Assembly: GCF_003985125.1 (NCBI RefSeq)
Contig: NZ_ML133571.1
Location: 124,001 to 188,000 of the forward strand
Direction: 5' to 3'
Length of the DNA stretch: 64,000 bases
Source of the DNA: Rhizobium phaseoli
GTDB lineage: Bacteria > Pseudomonadota > Alphaproteobacteria > Rhizobiales > Rhizobiaceae
Made by a program: the position numbers and the translations under genes. This document shows, one piece after another, positions 1-12,018 of this stretch. Under the pieces are notes generated by a model. The model worked only from the letters and a program-made list of their open reading frames with translations. It was not told where the DNA came from and made no database searches. How positions within the stretch are numbered: position 1 is the first letter of the stretch; each line of letters opens with the position of its first letter.

Positions 1-819
1 CTTGCGCGGCGCCGCATCGTTCAGCTGGGCGCGCAGCGCCATCAGCGCGTCGAGCTCGCAATCGACGCTGACGTAGAAATGCGGGATCGTCTGCTTGGAT
101 TCGACCAGGCGCCGGGCGATCGTCTTGCGCATGCCGTCATGCGGCACGAGCTCGTAGGAGCCCGGCTCGAACAGCTTGAGCACGGCTTCCTCAGAAGCGC
201 CCTTCGGCGCTGCGGCGGCCGGAGCGGCAGCTGCGGCGGCCTGCGGAGCAGCAGCGGCCGGTGCGGGCGCTGCCTTGGCGCCACCGCCGGCAACGGCGGC
301 TTCGACGTCGCTCTTGACGACGCGGCCATGCGGGCCGGAGCCTGCGACCGCCGAAAGGTCGATGCCGGCCTCCTTGGCAAGCCTGCGGGCAAGCGGCGAA
401 GAGAAGGTGCGGTTGCCGCTTGACGAAACCGCCGCGGGTGCGGTGGCAGGCGCCGGTGCAGCAGCCGGAGCGGACGGGGTCGGAGCCGGTGCAGCCTCGG
501 CCTTCGCAGCCGGGGCGGCGTCAGCCTTTGCCGGAGTGGCGGAGCCGGCGCCGCTTGCGGCGGCGGCGACATCCTCGCCATCGGCGGCAAGAACGGCGAT
601 CAGCGCGTTGACCTTGACGCCTTCGGTGCCTGCGGCAACGACGAGCTTGGCGACCGTTCCTTCATCGACGGCTTCGACTTCCATCGTCGCCTTGTCGGTC
701 TCGATCTCGGCGATCACATCGCCAGACTTGACCTTGTCGCCTTCCTTGACCAGCCACTTGGCCAGATTGCCTTCTTCCATGGTCGGAGAGAGGGCGGGCA
801 TCGTGATATTGATCGGCAT
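1..819 (-). CDS. pdhC: Pyruvate dehydrogenase E2, dihydrolipoamide acetyltransferase (3' part missing)
   Basis: E2 core of the pyruvate dehydrogenase complex: it accepts acetyl groups on lipoyl-lysine and passes them to CoA. The 273 codons present start [17 protein letters not shown] and hold an N-terminal lipoyl domain (residues about 1-80, lipoyl lysine K43 in ETDKATME), a long Ala/Pro linker, the peripheral-subunit-binding domain ([19 protein letters not shown], about residues 140-180), and the start of the catalytic domain ([20 protein letters not shown]). The catalytic HHxxxDG end lies beyond position 1. It follows pdhB by 15 nt on the same strand, so the genes are surely cotranscribed. 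The start is set by homology of the first residues to the lipoyl domain of pdhB. Confidence 0.95.
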   Translation of the reverse strand, partial: MPINITMPALSPTMEEGNLAKWLVKEGDKVKSGDVIAEIETDKATMEVEAVDEGTVAKLVVAAGTEGVKVNALIAVLAADGEDVAAAASGAGSATPAKADAAPAAKAEAAPAPTPSAPAAAPAPATAPAAVSSSGNRTFSSPLARRLAKEAGIDLSAVAGSGPHGRVVKSDVEAAVAGGGAKAAPAPAAAAPQAAAAAAPAAAAPKGASEEAVLKLFEPGSYELVPHDGMRKTIARRLVESKQTIPHFYVSVDCELDALMALRAQLNDAAPRK

Positions 820-834
820 CGAGATACCCTCCCC

Positions 835-2232
835 TTATTTGTAGCAAACAGCCTTCACCGCATCGACGACTTCGCCGACGTTCGGAAGCGCCAGCTTTTC
901 GAGATTGGCGGCGTAAGGCATCGGCACGTCCTTGCCCGCAATCGTCAGGATCGGCGCATCGAGATAGTCGAAGGCCTGCTGCATGACGCGGGTGGCGATT
1001 TCGGTGCCGACGGAGGACTGCGGATAACCTTCCTCGACGGTGACCAGGCGGCCGGTCTTCTTGACCGATTCGATGACCGTCGGCAGATCCATGGGGCGGA
1101 TGGTGCGAAGGTCGATCAGTTCGACGTCGATGCCGATCTTTTCGAGTTCGGCAACCGCCTTCGTCGCATAGGTCATGCCGATGCCGAAGGAGACGACCGT
1201 GACGTCCTTGCCCGAACGGTGAATGCGGGCCTTGCCGATCGGCAGGACGAAATTGTCGAGCTTCGGCACATCGAAATGCTGGCCGTAGAGAATTTCGTTT
1301 TCGAGGAAGATGACCGGGTTCGGATCGCGGATCGCAGCCTTCAGCAGGCCCTTGGCGTCGGATGCCGTGTAGGGCATGATGACCTTCAGACCGGGGATCG
1401 CGCTGTACCAGGCCGCATAATCCTGGCTGTGCTGGGCGCCGACGCGGGCGGCAGCACCGTTCGGGCCGCGGAAGACGATCGGCGCGCCCATCTGGCCGCC
1501 GGACATATAGAGTGTCTTGGCGGCCGAGTTGATGATGTGGTCGATCGCCTGCATGGCGAAGTTGAAGGTCATGAATTCGACGATCGGGCGAAGGCCGGCC
1601 ATGGCGGCGCCGACGCCGACACCGGCAAAGCCGTGTTCGGTAATCGGCGTATCGATGACGCGGCGAGGGCCGAATTCCTGCAGCAGGCCCTGGGTGACCT
1701 TGTAGGCGCCCTGATATTCGGCGACCTCCTCACCCATGACGAAGACGTCGTCGCTGGCGCGCATTTCCTCGGCCATGGCGTCGCGCAGCGCTTCGCGCAC
1801 AGTCATTGACACCATTTCGGTGCCGGCCGGGATTTCCGGGTCGTTCGGAACCGCAGCCTTGGGCTCGGCGGGGACGGGAGCAGCAGCCGAACCGGTATTT
1901 GTCGGCTTTTCTTCCTGAGCAACCTGCGGAGCAGCGACCGGAGCCGGCTGAGCAGCAGCAGGAGCGGCGGAAATCGCGTCGGCCGATTCGCCATCCTGCA
2001 GCAGCACGGCGATCTTGGTGTTGACCTTGACGCCTTCGGTGCCGGCATCGACGAGCAGCTTTCCGATGATGCCTTCGTCGACGGCTTCGACTTCCATCGT
2101 CGCCTTGTCGGTTTCGATTTCGGCAATCACGTCGCCGGAGGTGACCTTGTCACCTTCCTGCTTCAGCCATTTGGACAGCGTGCCTTCTTCCATCGTCGGA
2201 GAGAGGGCGGGCATGAGGATATCGATAGGCAT
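835..2232 (-). CDS. pdhB: Pyruvate dehydrogenase E1 beta subunit with N-terminal lipoyl domain
   Basis: Beta half of the E1 heterotetramer that decarboxylates pyruvate with thiamine diphosphate. The 465-residue protein is about 130 longer than plain E1 beta because it carries its own lipoyl domain (residues 1-80, starting [17 protein letters not shown], lipoyl lysine K43 in ETDKATME) and a Pro/Ala linker before the transketolase-type domains (from about residue 145, [18 protein letters not shown]). Lipoylated E1 beta is known in alphaproteobacteria. The frame stays open 36 codons upstream of the chosen ATG, but that extension overlaps the end of pdhA and is not lipoyl-like. The gap to pdhA is 16 nt. 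Confidence 0.96.
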   Translation of the reverse strand: MPIDILMPALSPTMEEGTLSKWLKQEGDKVTSGDVIAEIETDKATMEVEAVDEGIIGKLLVDAGTEGVKVNTKIAVLLQDGESADAISAAPAAAQPAPVAAPQVAQEEKPTNTGSAAAPVPAEPKAAVPNDPEIPAGTEMVSMTVREALRDAMAEEMRASDDVFVMGEEVAEYQGAYKVTQGLLQEFGPRRVIDTPITEHGFAGVGVGAAMAGLRPIVEFMTFNFAMQAIDHIINSAAKTLYMSGGQMGAPIVFRGPNGAAARVGAQHSQDYAAWYSAIPGLKVIMPYTASDAKGLLKAAIRDPNPVIFLENEILYGQHFDVPKLDNFVLPIGKARIHRSGKDVTVVSFGIGMTYATKAVAELEKIGIDVELIDLRTIRPMDLPTVIESVKKTGRLVTVEEGYPQSSVGTEIATRVMQQAFDYLDAPILTIAGKDVPMPYAANLEKLALPNVGEVVDAVKAVCYK

Positions 2233-2248
2233 GGGTTCCCTCCCCCGA

Positions 2249-3295
2249 TTAGAGCAGAATGTCGGTGTAGAGCTCGGATGCATCCGGCTCCGGATCGGCC
2301 TGGGCGAAATCGGCGCTGTCGGCGACGATGTCGCGGACATCCTTGTCGATCGCCTTCAGATCGTCCTCGGAGGCCCAGCCCTTTTCGATCAGGCGCGCCT
2401 TGACCTGCTCGATCGGATCCTGCTCGGAGCGCATCTTCTGCACTTCTTCCTTCGTGCGGTACTTCGCCGGGTCCGACATGGAGTGGCCGCGGTAGCGATA
2501 GGTCAGCATTTCGAGGATGATCGGACCCTTGCCGGAGCGGCAATGTTCAAGCGCCTCGTCGGCGGCCGCCTTGACGGCGCGCACGTCCATGCCGTCGACC
2601 TGGATGCCGGGGATGCCGAAGCCGGAGCCGCGCAGCGAGTAGTTCGATTGCGCGGTGGCGCGGGCCGTCGAGGTGCCCATGGCGTAGCGGTTGTTCTCGA
2701 CGATATAAACGATCGGCAGCTTCCAGAGAGCCGCCATGTTGAAGCTCTCGTAGACCTGGCCCTGGTTGGCGGCGCCGTCGCCGAAATAGGCAATCGAGAC
2801 ATTGCCGTTGCCGCGGTAATGATTGGCAAAGGCGAGACCGGTTCCGAGCGAAACCTGGGCGCCGACGATGCCGTGACCGCCGTAGAAGTGCTTCTCTTTC
2901 GAGAACATATGCATCGAGCCGCCCTTCCCGTGGGAATAGCCGCTGCGGCGCCCGGTCAGTTCCGCCATGACGCCGCGGGCTTCCATGCCGGTTGCCAGCA
3001 TGTGGCCGTGGTCGCGATAGGCGGTGATGACCTGGTCGCCTTCTTTCTGCGCCATCTGCATGCCGACGACGACAGCTTCCTGACCGATATAGAGATGGCA
3101 AAAGCCGCCGATAAAGCCCATGCCGTAAAGCTGACCGGCCTTCTCCTCGAAGCGGCGGATCAGTAGCATCTCGCGATAGGCCTTGAGTTCCTCATCCCGA
3201 TCGAAGTCGGCTACCGGGCCTCCATTCGATGCTTTGGCTGCTGGTTTTGCTGCAGTTTTGCGGCTGGAAACGGTCGCGGTCTTTCGCGGCGCCAT
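2249..3295 (-). CDS. pdhA: Pyruvate dehydrogenase E1 alpha subunit
   Basis: Thiamine-diphosphate-binding alpha subunit of E1, first gene of the pdhA-pdhB-pdhC operon that turns pyruvate into acetyl-CoA. The protein has 348 residues, normal for the short alpha-type E1. The ThDP/Mg motif GDGAANQG is at residues 172-179, followed by [11 protein letters not shown], and the loop [15 protein letters not shown] matches the region phosphorylated in mitochondrial E1. The first 25 or so residues are a Lys/Ala-rich extension typical of rhizobial copies. The 145 nt to the upstream FtsB-like gene could hold the operon promoter; I did not identify boxes there. Confidence 0.97.
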   Translation of the reverse strand: MAPRKTATVSSRKTAAKPAAKASNGGPVADFDRDEELKAYREMLLIRRFEEKAGQLYGMGFIGGFCHLYIGQEAVVVGMQMAQKEGDQVITAYRDHGHMLATGMEARGVMAELTGRRSGYSHGKGGSMHMFSKEKHFYGGHGIVGAQVSLGTGLAFANHYRGNGNVSIAYFGDGAANQGQVYESFNMAALWKLPIVYIVENNRYAMGTSTARATAQSNYSLRGSGFGIPGIQVDGMDVRAVKAAADEALEHCRSGKGPIILEMLTYRYRGHSMSDPAKYRTKEEVQKMRSEQDPIEQVKARLIEKGWASEDDLKAIDKDVRDIVADSADFAQADPEPDASELYTDILL

Positions 3296-3440
3296 TCAAC
3301 CCTCCCTATGGGTTTGTCGTTTCTCGATGGCGCGTACCATAGGGAAGAAATATGACCACAGCAATGCCATAATTGCATGGCTCGTATTCGGCACTAAACT
3401 ATTGGAAATACGTCAGTAATTCCAATTAACCGAATTCCAG

Positions 3441-3761
3441 TTAATTGGAATAATGATTGAATATGACGATCTCGTCGGCGCGCGACATATTCAGCTGATA
3501 GCGCGCCTTTTCGTCCAGCATATCCTTGTCGAGCGAACCGTCACTGAGGAGCGCGACCTGACTTTCCAGATGTTCGCGCTTCGCCTTCAATACCGCAAGC
3601 TCTTTTTCGCGCGCGACGCGCTGACGCTCGAACGTCTCCGTCGCCCGCAACCCATAATCGCCATGGACGCAATGATAACCGAAATAGGAAAGGAAGGCGA
3701 CCGTCATGGCCGGAATGACGAAGCGGCCGAGCTTTCTCTTCTTATGATGCTTTGTCCACAT
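3441..3761 (-). CDS. Septum formation initiator family protein (FtsB/DivIC-like)
   Basis: Small bitopic division protein of 106 residues. It has a basic N-terminus (MWTKHHKKRKLGRF), one transmembrane segment (about residues 14-30, VIPAMTVAFLSYFGYH), then a periplasmic coiled coil rich in Lys/Glu/Arg/Leu (about 40-80) and a short C-terminal part (DEKARYQLNMSRADEIVIF) typical of the FtsB/DivIC family. These proteins join FtsL and FtsQ in the divisome. A position between enolase and pdhA is common in Rhizobiales. FtsB identity rests on family shape rather than on a unique motif. Confidence 0.88.
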   Translation of the reverse strand: MWTKHHKKRKLGRFVIPAMTVAFLSYFGYHCVHGDYGLRATETFERQRVAREKELAVLKAKREHLESQVALLSDGSLDKDMLDEKARYQLNMSRADEIVIFNHYSN

Positions 3762-3844
3762 ACACGTATGCTCTTGAACGCATTACCAATTCGTTCAGCA
3801 TAATGCGCAGAGATTAACCGTTCGTTGACCGTAAAAATCAGGCA

Positions 3845-3875
3845 ATAAAAAACCCGCGCCGGGAGGGCGCGGGTT
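3845..3875 (-). terminator. Intrinsic terminator of eno
   Basis: A perfect 10-bp GC-rich stem (3851-3860 with 3866-3875, sequence AACCCGCGCC) closes a 5-nt loop. On the minus strand it is followed by a run of six T. It lies 23 nt after the eno stop codon. Confidence 0.85.
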
Positions 3876-3897
3876 AAGCCGTTGACGTCAGATCCGA

Positions 3898-5196
<1,299 letters not shown>

Positions 5197-5313
5197 TCAA
5201 TCGTTCGAAGCCTGTCATAATCGAAGGCGTGCAAATTACAATGCCGCAATTTCCAGCCTTCGAAACGGCTTCCCGACGTGGCCTAAACCACGATCATGTC
5301 AACCTGTTGGACG

Positions 5314-6159
5314 TCAGGCCTTGGCAACCGCGTCAAACGCAAGCAATTTCTCAAGCAGCCGCGGCATGTCCTTGAGATAAACCATGTTCGGGCCGTCGGA
5401 CGGCGCGTTGTCAGGGTCCTGATGGGTTTCCAGGAAGACGCCGGCAATACCCGTCGCCACGGCTGCGCGCGCCAGCGTCTCGACGAATTCGCGCTGGCCG
5501 CCCGAGGATTCGCCCTGCCCGCCGGGCTGGGCGACGGAATGGGTCGCGTCGAAAATGACCGGCGCGCCCATCGCCGCCATGATCGGCAGCGAGCGCATGT
5601 CGGAAACCAGCGTATTGTAGCCGAAGGAGGCGCCGCGCTCGCACAGCAGCACGTTCGGATTGCCGCTGGCATTGAGCTTCTTCAGGACGTTCTTCATATC
5701 CCAGGGGGCGAGGAACTGGCCCTTCTTGACGTTGACGACGCGGCCGGTCTTGGCGGCGGCGATCAGAAGATCCGTCTGGCGGCAGAGGAAGGCGGGGATC
5801 TGCAGAACGTCGATCACCTCAGCCACCTCGGCGCATTGCTCGGCGGTGTGGACGTCGGTCAGGACGGGAAAGCCGAATTCCTTCTTCAGGTCGGCGAAGA
5901 CCTCCATGCCCTTTTCAAGCCCGATGCCGCGCTCGGCCGAGAGCGAGGTGCGGTTCGCCTTGTCGAAGGAACTCTTATAAACGAGGCCGATGCCGAGCTT
6001 TGCGCAGAGCTCCTTCAGCGTGCCGGCGACCATGAAGGCGTGATCGCGGCTCTCCATCTGGCAGGGGCCGGCAATCAGTGACAGGCGGCCGGTATTGGAA
6101 AAGGTGACCTGGCCGTTGCCTTCGCCGATCTTGACCTCGGAATTGGTATCAGTGCTCAT
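5314..6159 (-). CDS. kdsA: 3-deoxy-8-phosphooctulonate synthase (KDO-8-P synthase)
   Basis: Condenses phosphoenolpyruvate with arabinose-5-phosphate to give KDO-8-phosphate for the LPS inner core. The 281-residue TIM-barrel protein shows the family start around [16 protein letters not shown], then the substrate-binding [11 protein letters not shown] stretch, [10 protein letters not shown], and [12 protein letters not shown]. The eno gene downstream supplies PEP, and the pair sits together in many alphaproteobacteria. The start codon overlaps the stop of the upstream VOC gene by 4 nt, so the two are probably translationally coupled. Confidence 0.96.
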   Translation of the reverse strand: MSTDTNSEVKIGEGNGQVTFSNTGRLSLIAGPCQMESRDHAFMVAGTLKELCAKLGIGLVYKSSFDKANRTSLSAERGIGLEKGMEVFADLKKEFGFPVLTDVHTAEQCAEVAEVIDVLQIPAFLCRQTDLLIAAAKTGRVVNVKKGQFLAPWDMKNVLKKLNASGNPNVLLCERGASFGYNTLVSDMRSLPIMAAMGAPVIFDATHSVAQPGGQGESSGGQREFVETLARAAVATGIAGVFLETHQDPDNAPSDGPNMVYLKDMPRLLEKLLAFDAVAKA

Positions 6160-7052
6160 CGTGGTTCCTCGAAGGCAAAAAGCGCGCCCTGCCCGGGCGT
6201 GGGCTTCACCAGAATGCGATTGTTCTTGCGTGTGTATGTCACTCCGTTAGCAGCCAAATGCGCTTCTGTCACGGCAAGATCGGTGACGGTGAAAAGGATT
6301 GCCTGGCCGCGCAGGCCACGATCGGCGGCGGAAACGACAAGCTCGAAATAGGCCTCCAGCCCTTCCGGCGTCATCAAGCTGATCTTGGCATTCGAGGCCG
6401 CGATCTCCACGCCGAAACCGGTTTTCTCTACTGCCGTTTGCCCGACCGCAAGACCAACGAAGGCGGAAAATGCCGCCGGGTCCGGCGTACAAACCGCGAT
6501 TTCGGCAATGCCGGTCACACCATTGGCATGTGTCTCCAGCGCGGCGCGATCGGCGGGGAAGGCATTGATGCGCTGACAGGTGAAGAGAAAGAAGTCGGGA
6601 GCGCGCAGATCTCCTGAAAAGGCCAGTTTGAAGCTGCCGACGCTTTCCGAACCATCGGGCATCCGCAGGGGCCGGCTGAACTGCAACATCTCGCCGGCAC
6701 TCGCGCCGCTGCCGACGAATCGCCGATGATCGAGGCCGGCATCCTCGGTGAGAAAGGCCAGCGCCGAAAGTCCCTCCTCGCCGCAGCGGAAGCGGAAGGC
6801 GCGGTTGCGGGCGATGAAGACATTGCCCTGGCGGGCCGCTGTCTCGCTCTCCTCGACGCTCGTAACGCCAAGCGGCTCGATATAGGTCTTGTCTGCGAAG
6901 AAGACGCAGGCATTCTCCGTTCCGAAGGGATGACGCGCATCGGCGGCGACGGTGAAGCCGAGTTTGCCGAGCCTTTCGCGCGCCAGTTCGATATCGACGA
7001 CCGGAAGTACGACGTGATCCAGCGGATGCGGCTTAGCGGAATGTGCGCTCAT
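6156..7052 (-). CDS. VOC (glyoxalase-like) family protein
   Basis: A 298-residue protein of the vicinal oxygen chelate fold, closest in layout to the glyoxalase-like (Glyoxalase_3) group. Residues about 9-60 ([20 protein letters not shown]) form the first beta-alpha-beta-beta-beta unit, and a second module begins near residue 175 ([20 protein letters not shown]). The substrate is unknown, and I see no complete metal-ligand set to fix an enzyme class. The 4-nt overlap with kdsA suggests cotranscription but not a function in KDO synthesis. It is divergent from lexA across a 195-nt spacer. Confidence 0.85.
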   Translation of the reverse strand: MSAHSAKPHPLDHVVLPVVDIELARERLGKLGFTVAADARHPFGTENACVFFADKTYIEPLGVTSVEESETAARQGNVFIARNRAFRFRCGEEGLSALAFLTEDAGLDHRRFVGSGASAGEMLQFSRPLRMPDGSESVGSFKLAFSGDLRAPDFFLFTCQRINAFPADRAALETHANGVTGIAEIAVCTPDPAAFSAFVGLAVGQTAVEKTGFGVEIAASNAKISLMTPEGLEAYFELVVSAADRGLRGQAILFTVTDLAVTEAHLAANGVTYTRKNNRILVKPTPGQGALFAFEEPR

Positions 7053-7185
7053 GATATCCCTCCTGACACGTCAAGAGATGTGCGACAGCACTCCCCCCAA
7101 TGCAAGAGTGTGTGCCAATCCGGCGAATGAAAATAAAAATCTCAACGAGTTGGTGCGAAGTTTTACGGAAATTTAGCTACTTGCG

Positions 7186-7200
7186 GAACACATATGGAAC
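7186..7200 (+). promoter_or_regulatory. LexA (SOS) box, GAAC-N7-GAAC
   Basis: The exact alphaproteobacterial LexA target, GAACACATATGGAAC, lies 48 nt upstream of the lexA start. It fits autoregulation of lexA, which is established in Rhizobium. Confidence 0.85.
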
Positions 7201-7211
7201 ATATAGTGTCT

Positions 7212-7226
7212 GTTCTGGATTTGTTT
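7212..7226 (+). promoter_or_regulatory. Second, imperfect LexA-box-like site
   Basis: GTTCTGGATTTGTTT matches GTTC-N7-GTTC except for its last base. It starts 11 nt after the first box and lies 22 nt before the lexA ATG. It may bind LexA weakly. A longer reading of lexA from 7194 would place this site inside the coding region, which is another reason to prefer the start at 7248. Confidence 0.45.
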
Positions 7227-7247
7227 CAATCACGGGGTCTGACGTCG

Positions 7248-7967
7248 ATGCTCACGCGCAAACAACAGGAGCTTCTCCTTTTCATTCATGAGCGCATGAA
7301 GGAATCGGGCGTTCCCCCCTCTTTCGACGAGATGAAGGATGCCCTGGATCTCGCCTCGAAATCCGGCATCCATCGTCTGATCACGGCGCTTGAGGAACGC
7401 GGTTTCATTCGCCGCCTACCGAACCGGGCCCGGGCACTGGAGGTGATCAAGCTGCCGGAAGCCTATAGCCCCAGTCTTCAGCCGCGCCGCGGTTTTTCGC
7501 CGAGCGTCATCGAAGGCAGCCTCGGCAAGCCCCAGCCGGTCGCCGCCCCCGCTGCCGCAAAGCCGATTGCCGACAACGGCAACTCCGTCTCCGTGCCGGT
7601 CATGGGCAGGATTGCCGCCGGTGTTCCGATCTCGGCAATCCAGAACAATACGCACGACATCGTCGTCCCCGCGGATATGCTCGGCTCGGGCGAGCATTAC
7701 GCGCTGGAGGTCAAGGGCGATTCGATGATTGACGCCGGGATCTTCGACGGCGACACGGTGATCATCCGCAACGGCAGCACCGCAAGTCCCGGCGATATCG
7801 TCGTCGCCCTCGTCGACGACGAGGAAGCGACGCTGAAGCGTTTTCGCCGCAAGGGTGCCTCGATTGCCCTCGAAGCCGCCAACCCGGCTTACGAGACCCG
7901 TATTTTCGGACCCGACCGGGTCAAGGTGCAGGGCAAGTTGGTCGGCCTCATTCGCCGTTATCACTGA
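7248..7967 (+). CDS. lexA: SOS repressor LexA
   Basis: Repressor and self-cleaving protease of the SOS regulon. The protein has 239 residues, typical of alphaproteobacteria. The N-terminal winged helix-turn-helix spans about 1-68 ([20 protein letters not shown]). The scissile Ala124-Gly125 bond sits in [11 protein letters not shown], the catalytic Ser159 in [10 protein letters not shown], and Lys197 in EEATLKRF, so the protease is complete. An in-frame ATG 54 nt upstream lies within the operator region and is unlikely to be used. The 3' end overlaps the convergent comEC stop by 20 nt. Confidence 0.96.
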   Translation: MLTRKQQELLLFIHERMKESGVPPSFDEMKDALDLASKSGIHRLITALEERGFIRRLPNRARALEVIKLPEAYSPSLQPRRGFSPSVIEGSLGKPQPVAAPAAAKPIADNGNSVSVPVMGRIAAGVPISAIQNNTHDIVVPADMLGSGEHYALEVKGDSMIDAGIFDGDTVIIRNGSTASPGDIVVALVDDEEATLKRFRRKGASIALEAANPAYETRIFGPDRVKVQGKLVGLIRRYH

Positions 7968-10410
7968 CAGCAGACGGGGCGGCTTCGGTAAAACTGTCTT
8001 TGCGCCAGTCATAGGCCCGATGGCGCATCCATGGGCGGGACAAGGCATTGAATGCGGTTGCGATCTCGAGTCCCGTCTGCGCAAAACGCAATTCGACGGA
8101 ACCGGTCCTGCGCAGCGTCTCGCCGGTGAAGAGGCTCGCACCCGAGCGGCAACGGTCGAAACGCAGGCGCACCGAGGTCACGACGATCTCGCCGACTTCG
8201 CAGGCCGGGCCGAGATAGGCGGCGTTGTCGATGACTGCGACGACATGGCCATTGCCGAGCCTGGCGATACACCAGGCTTTCTTGACGCAGGAAAACCGAT
8301 TTGCCTCACCGCCGGCTGCGGCGGCCACCATTGCCGTCCTCGCTTCATTCTGCTGATCGCGCGAAAGCTTGACGCGGCGGTCCTCGCCCTGCGGCGGGAT
8401 GGCAGGGCCATCCAGCATTTTCGGCGGGTGATGCGTCGGCAGGACCAGCGCTCTCTGCCACTGGTCGAAGATGAAGTCCGGCGGGTTTTCGCGGTTTGAA
8501 GCCATTGCCGTCGCCGCGACGAGCCCCACGAGACCACCATCCTCGGAAATCACCAGATCCGGCGGCCGGGATCCCGGCAGAATGAGCAGGATGAGCGTCG
8601 CGACGGCGAGGATCGATGTGCCGGCCTGCCGTAACCGGGTGCGAAGCAGCGTCAGCAGCAGAAAGCCTGCCACGGCCACGACGAAATACCAGCCGGGCAA
8701 GCGGCCGAAGCCGATATCACCGCCCCAGCCGGACACCGTCTTGGCGACCGCGATCACCAGATCGAGGCCGAAGCCGACCACCGTCCAGAGCGGAGCGTCC
8801 AGCCCGAACGGCATGAGCAACATGGCCAACAGCCCCGCCGGCATGACGATGAAAGAGATGATCGGCATCGTCGCAAGGTTTGCCGGCAGGCCATAAGCGG
8901 TCAGGCGATGAAAATGCTCGATCGAAAACAGCGCCGTGGAAAAGCCGCCGATCAGCGAAGTCAGGAAGACGCCGCCGAAGAAACCGGCGACCGCCGCAAC
9001 CGGCTGCAGGACCGGCAGCTTCAGCAACGGGTTTTCCCGGATGCGCCGGTCCTTCCATTGCTGATAACCCGATACCAGCGCCAAAGTCGCGGCAAAGGAC
9101 ATCTGAAAGCTTGGCCCCAAGACCTCGGAGGGTGAAATGGCGATGATGACCAGCGCCGAGAGAACGACATTGCGCAGGCTGATCGACGGCCGATCGAAGA
9201 AGACGGCAATCAGCATGATCGCCATCATGATGAAGGCGCGTTCGGCCGAGACGCCGAATCCCGAGATCAGGAAGTAGGCCGTGACGGCTATGAGCGCGCC
9301 GGCGGCGGCGATCTTCTTTGTCGGATAGGCTTGAGCGACACCAGGAAAGAGGCTGAGCAGCATCCGGAAGCCGACGAAGAAAATGCCGGCCGACAGCGCC
9401 ATGTTGAGGCCAGAGATCGCGACGATATGAGCAAGGCCGGACTGGCGCAGCGCCTCCGTCGTTTCCTTCGAGATGGCGCGCCGCTCGTCAGTCACCAGAG
9501 CGGCGGCAAAAGCGCCTGTGTCGCCGGGCAAAATTGAGCGTATGCGATCGCCGATGCCGCTGCGCAACCTATAAAGCCATTCGAGCAGAGCGTCGGACGT
9601 CGATGTCACAGCCGGCGGGCCCGCCTGCAAATCGACTTTCTCAGGGGCACCGTAGAAGAAGCCGTTAGCGCCGATGCCATCGAAATAGGCACCGAATGAA
9701 AAGTCGTTGAGGCCAGGAAGCGCTGGCCCTGCCGGCGGCGTCAACCGCGCTCGGCCGGTGATGATGTCGCCGATCTCGAAAGGCATATCGGCGCCGCGGG
9801 CGATTACGGTTATGCGCCGCGGCGGCCGCTTCACTTCCGGTGCCTCGGTGCCGGTGACGGCAAGAATATAGCGCCACCGCCCGCGGTCGTCGCCTTCGCG
9901 CCGCTCGACGCGGCCGGTCACCGTCGTCGTCACGGATGAATCGAGGATGACCGTCGAGGCCCGCCAGCTTTCGAACTGCGCGCAGAGCATGCCGCAGGCC
10001 ACCAGGGCAAGCGCCAGGAACATCGCCCGCAAGGCCGGCCGGCTGCGGCCGGCGACAAGCCCCGCAAGCATCAACACCGACAGGCAGAGCAACGATGGAA
10101 CGAGAGGAACATCCGTTGCAGCAAGAAACCAGAATGCCGCGCCGGCGCCGAGGAAGACCGGCGAGAACAGGAGCAAACGGCCGTGGTCGACCTCCTCGCT
10201 CAGCATCCGGCCGCCGGCACGCAGCGATTGTGCCATTGCCGCCGGCAGCCGGTGGCGCACTGACATCGCCGACTGGGTTCTTGCCGGACGCATCACCGCG
10301 GCAGGGGCAGGAAAGTCCGCGGAATCGGCAAGACCGACGTCCGCTTGCGGCCGCAATTCGACTGTTGTCAATTCCTGCATGCGCGGCCCGAAGTCACCCT
10401 GCCCAGGCAT
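7948..10410 (-). CDS. comEC: ComEC/Rec2 family DNA-translocation channel-like protein
   Basis: Polytopic inner-membrane protein of 820 residues. It has an N-terminal hydrophobic pair (about 70-120), an OB-like DUF4131 region (about 150-260), and the multi-helix Competence domain (about 300-580, with [20 protein letters not shown] and [15 protein letters not shown]). In competent bacteria ComEC passes single-stranded DNA inward. The C-terminal 200 residues occupy the place of the metallo-beta-lactamase domain, but I find no HxHxDH motif, so that module looks degenerate. No other competence gene is nearby. It is convergent with lexA. Confidence 0.9.
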   Translation of the reverse strand: MPGQGDFGPRMQELTTVELRPQADVGLADSADFPAPAAVMRPARTQSAMSVRHRLPAAMAQSLRAGGRMLSEEVDHGRLLLFSPVFLGAGAAFWFLAATDVPLVPSLLCLSVLMLAGLVAGRSRPALRAMFLALALVACGMLCAQFESWRASTVILDSSVTTTVTGRVERREGDDRGRWRYILAVTGTEAPEVKRPPRRITVIARGADMPFEIGDIITGRARLTPPAGPALPGLNDFSFGAYFDGIGANGFFYGAPEKVDLQAGPPAVTSTSDALLEWLYRLRSGIGDRIRSILPGDTGAFAAALVTDERRAISKETTEALRQSGLAHIVAISGLNMALSAGIFFVGFRMLLSLFPGVAQAYPTKKIAAAGALIAVTAYFLISGFGVSAERAFIMMAIMLIAVFFDRPSISLRNVVLSALVIIAISPSEVLGPSFQMSFAATLALVSGYQQWKDRRIRENPLLKLPVLQPVAAVAGFFGGVFLTSLIGGFSTALFSIEHFHRLTAYGLPANLATMPIISFIVMPAGLLAMLLMPFGLDAPLWTVVGFGLDLVIAVAKTVSGWGGDIGFGRLPGWYFVVAVAGFLLLTLLRTRLRQAGTSILAVATLILLILPGSRPPDLVISEDGGLVGLVAATAMASNRENPPDFIFDQWQRALVLPTHHPPKMLDGPAIPPQGEDRRVKLSRDQQNEARTAMVAAAAGGEANRFSCVKKAWCIARLGNGHVVAVIDNAAYLGPACEVGEIVVTSVRLRFDRCRSGASLFTGETLRRTGSVELRFAQTGLEIATAFNALSRPWMRHRAYDWRKDSFTEAAPSAVSDNGE

Positions 10411-10578
10411 TCAGAATGCAACCTCCGGGCAAATCCGGCAAGCATAATCGATTGAAATGCGAGGGAAAATCGCAAATGCGAAAAGACCAGTCGAATCATC
10501 GGTTTCCGCTATGCGTGCGGCTCATCGCTGCAGTGCCTAAAAGGTGATGCCGCAATGCACAAAATGCCGCCACGGTAA

Positions 10579-10606
10579 CTTGGCATTAGCTTCGCGATCA
10601 TATAGC
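10579..10606 (+). promoter_or_regulatory. Possible gltA promoter
   Basis: CTTGGC (10579-10584) and TATAGC (10601-10606) are separated by 16 nt, and the -10 ends 65 nt before the gltA ATG. This resembles the rhizobial sigma-70 pattern but was found by eye. Confidence 0.4.
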
Positions 10607-10671
10607 TATCGGTGAGGACGCTTAACCCCTATGGCGCTTTTGTGGCGCCACCGACATTTCGGAGGATCAGC

Positions 10672-11961
10672 ATGACGGATCAAAGCGCAACAATAAAAAT
10701 CGGTGACAAATCGGTCGACCTCGCCGTCAAAAGCGGCACGATCGGTCCAAGCGTCATCGATATCGGTGCCCTCTACAAGAACACCGCTTCCTTCACTTAT
10801 GATCCGGGCTTCACCTCGACCGCATCCTGTGAATCGAAAATCACCTATATCGATGGCGACGAAGGTGTGTTGCTGCACCGCGGCTACCCGATCGAGCAGC
10901 TCGCCGAACATGGCGACTTCCTCGAGGTCTGCTACCTCCTGCTCTACGGCGAACTGCCAACGGCAGCGCAGAAGAAGGACTTCGACTATCGCGTCACGCA
11001 TCACACCATGGTGCACGAACAGATGAGCCGCTTCTTCACCGGCTTCCGCCGCGATGCGCATCCGATGGCCGTCATGTGCGGCTGCGTCGGCGCGCTGTCG
11101 GCCTTCTATCACGACTCGACCGATATCACCGATCCGCACCAGCGCATGGTCGCCAGCCTGCGCATGATCGCCAAGATGCCGACGCTGGCCGCCATGGCCT
11201 ATAAGTATCACATTGGCCAGCCCTTCGTTTACCCGAAGAACGACCTCGACTACGCGTCGAACTTCCTGCGCATGTGCTTTGCCGTTCCCTGCGAAGAATA
11301 CGTGGTCAATCCGGTGCTTGCCCGCGCCATGGACCGCATCTTCATTCTGCATGCCGATCACGAGCAGAATGCATCGACCTCGACCGTCCGCCTTGCCGGT
11401 TCGTCGGGCGCCAATCCCTTCGCCTGCATCGCGGCCGGCATTGCCTGCCTCTGGGGCCCGGCACATGGCGGCGCCAACGAAGCGGCGCTCAACATGCTGA
11501 CCGAAATCGGCACGGTCGACCACATCCCGGAATATATCGCCCGCGCCAAGGACAAGAACGATCCGTTCCGCCTGATGGGCTTCGGTCACCGCGTCTACAA
11601 GAACTACGATCCGCGCGCCAAGATCATGCAGAAGACGACGCATGAAGTGCTCGGCGAACTCGGCATCAAGGACGATCCGCTGCTCGAAGTGGCAATGGAG
11701 CTGGAGCGCATCGCGCTCACCGACGAATATTTCATCGAGAAGAAGCTCTATCCGAACATCGACTTCTATTCCGGCATCACGCTGAAGGCGCTGGGCTTCC
11801 CCACGACCATGTTCACCGTGCTCTTCGCGCTCGCCCGCACCGTCGGCTGGATCGCCCAGTGGAACGAGATGATCGAGGATCCGGAACAGCGCATCGGCCG
11901 TCCGCGCCAGCTCTATGTCGGCGAACCGAAGCGCGACTACATCCCGGTTTCGAAGCGCTGA
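10672..11961 (+). CDS. gltA: Citrate synthase (type II, hexameric family)
   Basis: Condenses acetyl-CoA with oxaloacetate, the entry step of the TCA cycle. The 429-residue protein shows both catalytic histidine regions: [15 protein letters not shown] with [10 protein letters not shown], and [16 protein letters not shown]. The start [17 protein letters not shown] is preceded by GGAGG at 10661-10665 with good spacing; an in-frame GTG at 10612 lacks such support. It is a single-gene unit ended by a strong hairpin at 11989. Confidence 0.97.
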   Translation: MTDQSATIKIGDKSVDLAVKSGTIGPSVIDIGALYKNTASFTYDPGFTSTASCESKITYIDGDEGVLLHRGYPIEQLAEHGDFLEVCYLLLYGELPTAAQKKDFDYRVTHHTMVHEQMSRFFTGFRRDAHPMAVMCGCVGALSAFYHDSTDITDPHQRMVASLRMIAKMPTLAAMAYKYHIGQPFVYPKNDLDYASNFLRMCFAVPCEEYVVNPVLARAMDRIFILHADHEQNASTSTVRLAGSSGANPFACIAAGIACLWGPAHGGANEAALNMLTEIGTVDHIPEYIARAKDKNDPFRLMGFGHRVYKNYDPRAKIMQKTTHEVLGELGIKDDPLLEVAMELERIALTDEYFIEKKLYPNIDFYSGITLKALGFPTTMFTVLFALARTVGWIAQWNEMIEDPEQRIGRPRQLYVGEPKRDYIPVSKR

Positions 11962-11988
11962 TCGCTTCAGACCAATCGGCTCAAACGA

Positions 11989-12018
11989 AAACCCGGTCAG
12001 AAACGACCGGGTTTTTTC
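11989..12018 (+). terminator. Intrinsic terminator of gltA, embedded in the end of lpxB
   Basis: The arms AACCCGGTC (11990-11998) and GACCGGGTT (12005-12013) enclose a 6-nt loop and run into a T-rich tract. The right arm and T tract also encode, on the other strand, the Lys-rich C-terminus of LpxB (KKKKPGRF), whose stop codon is at 11997. Confidence 0.85.

Noticed and set aside
2015..3166. Long plus-strand open frame opposite pdhA/pdhB (383 codons)
   Set aside because: Codon-bias shadow of the real minus-strand genes; composition is low-complexity and matches no family.
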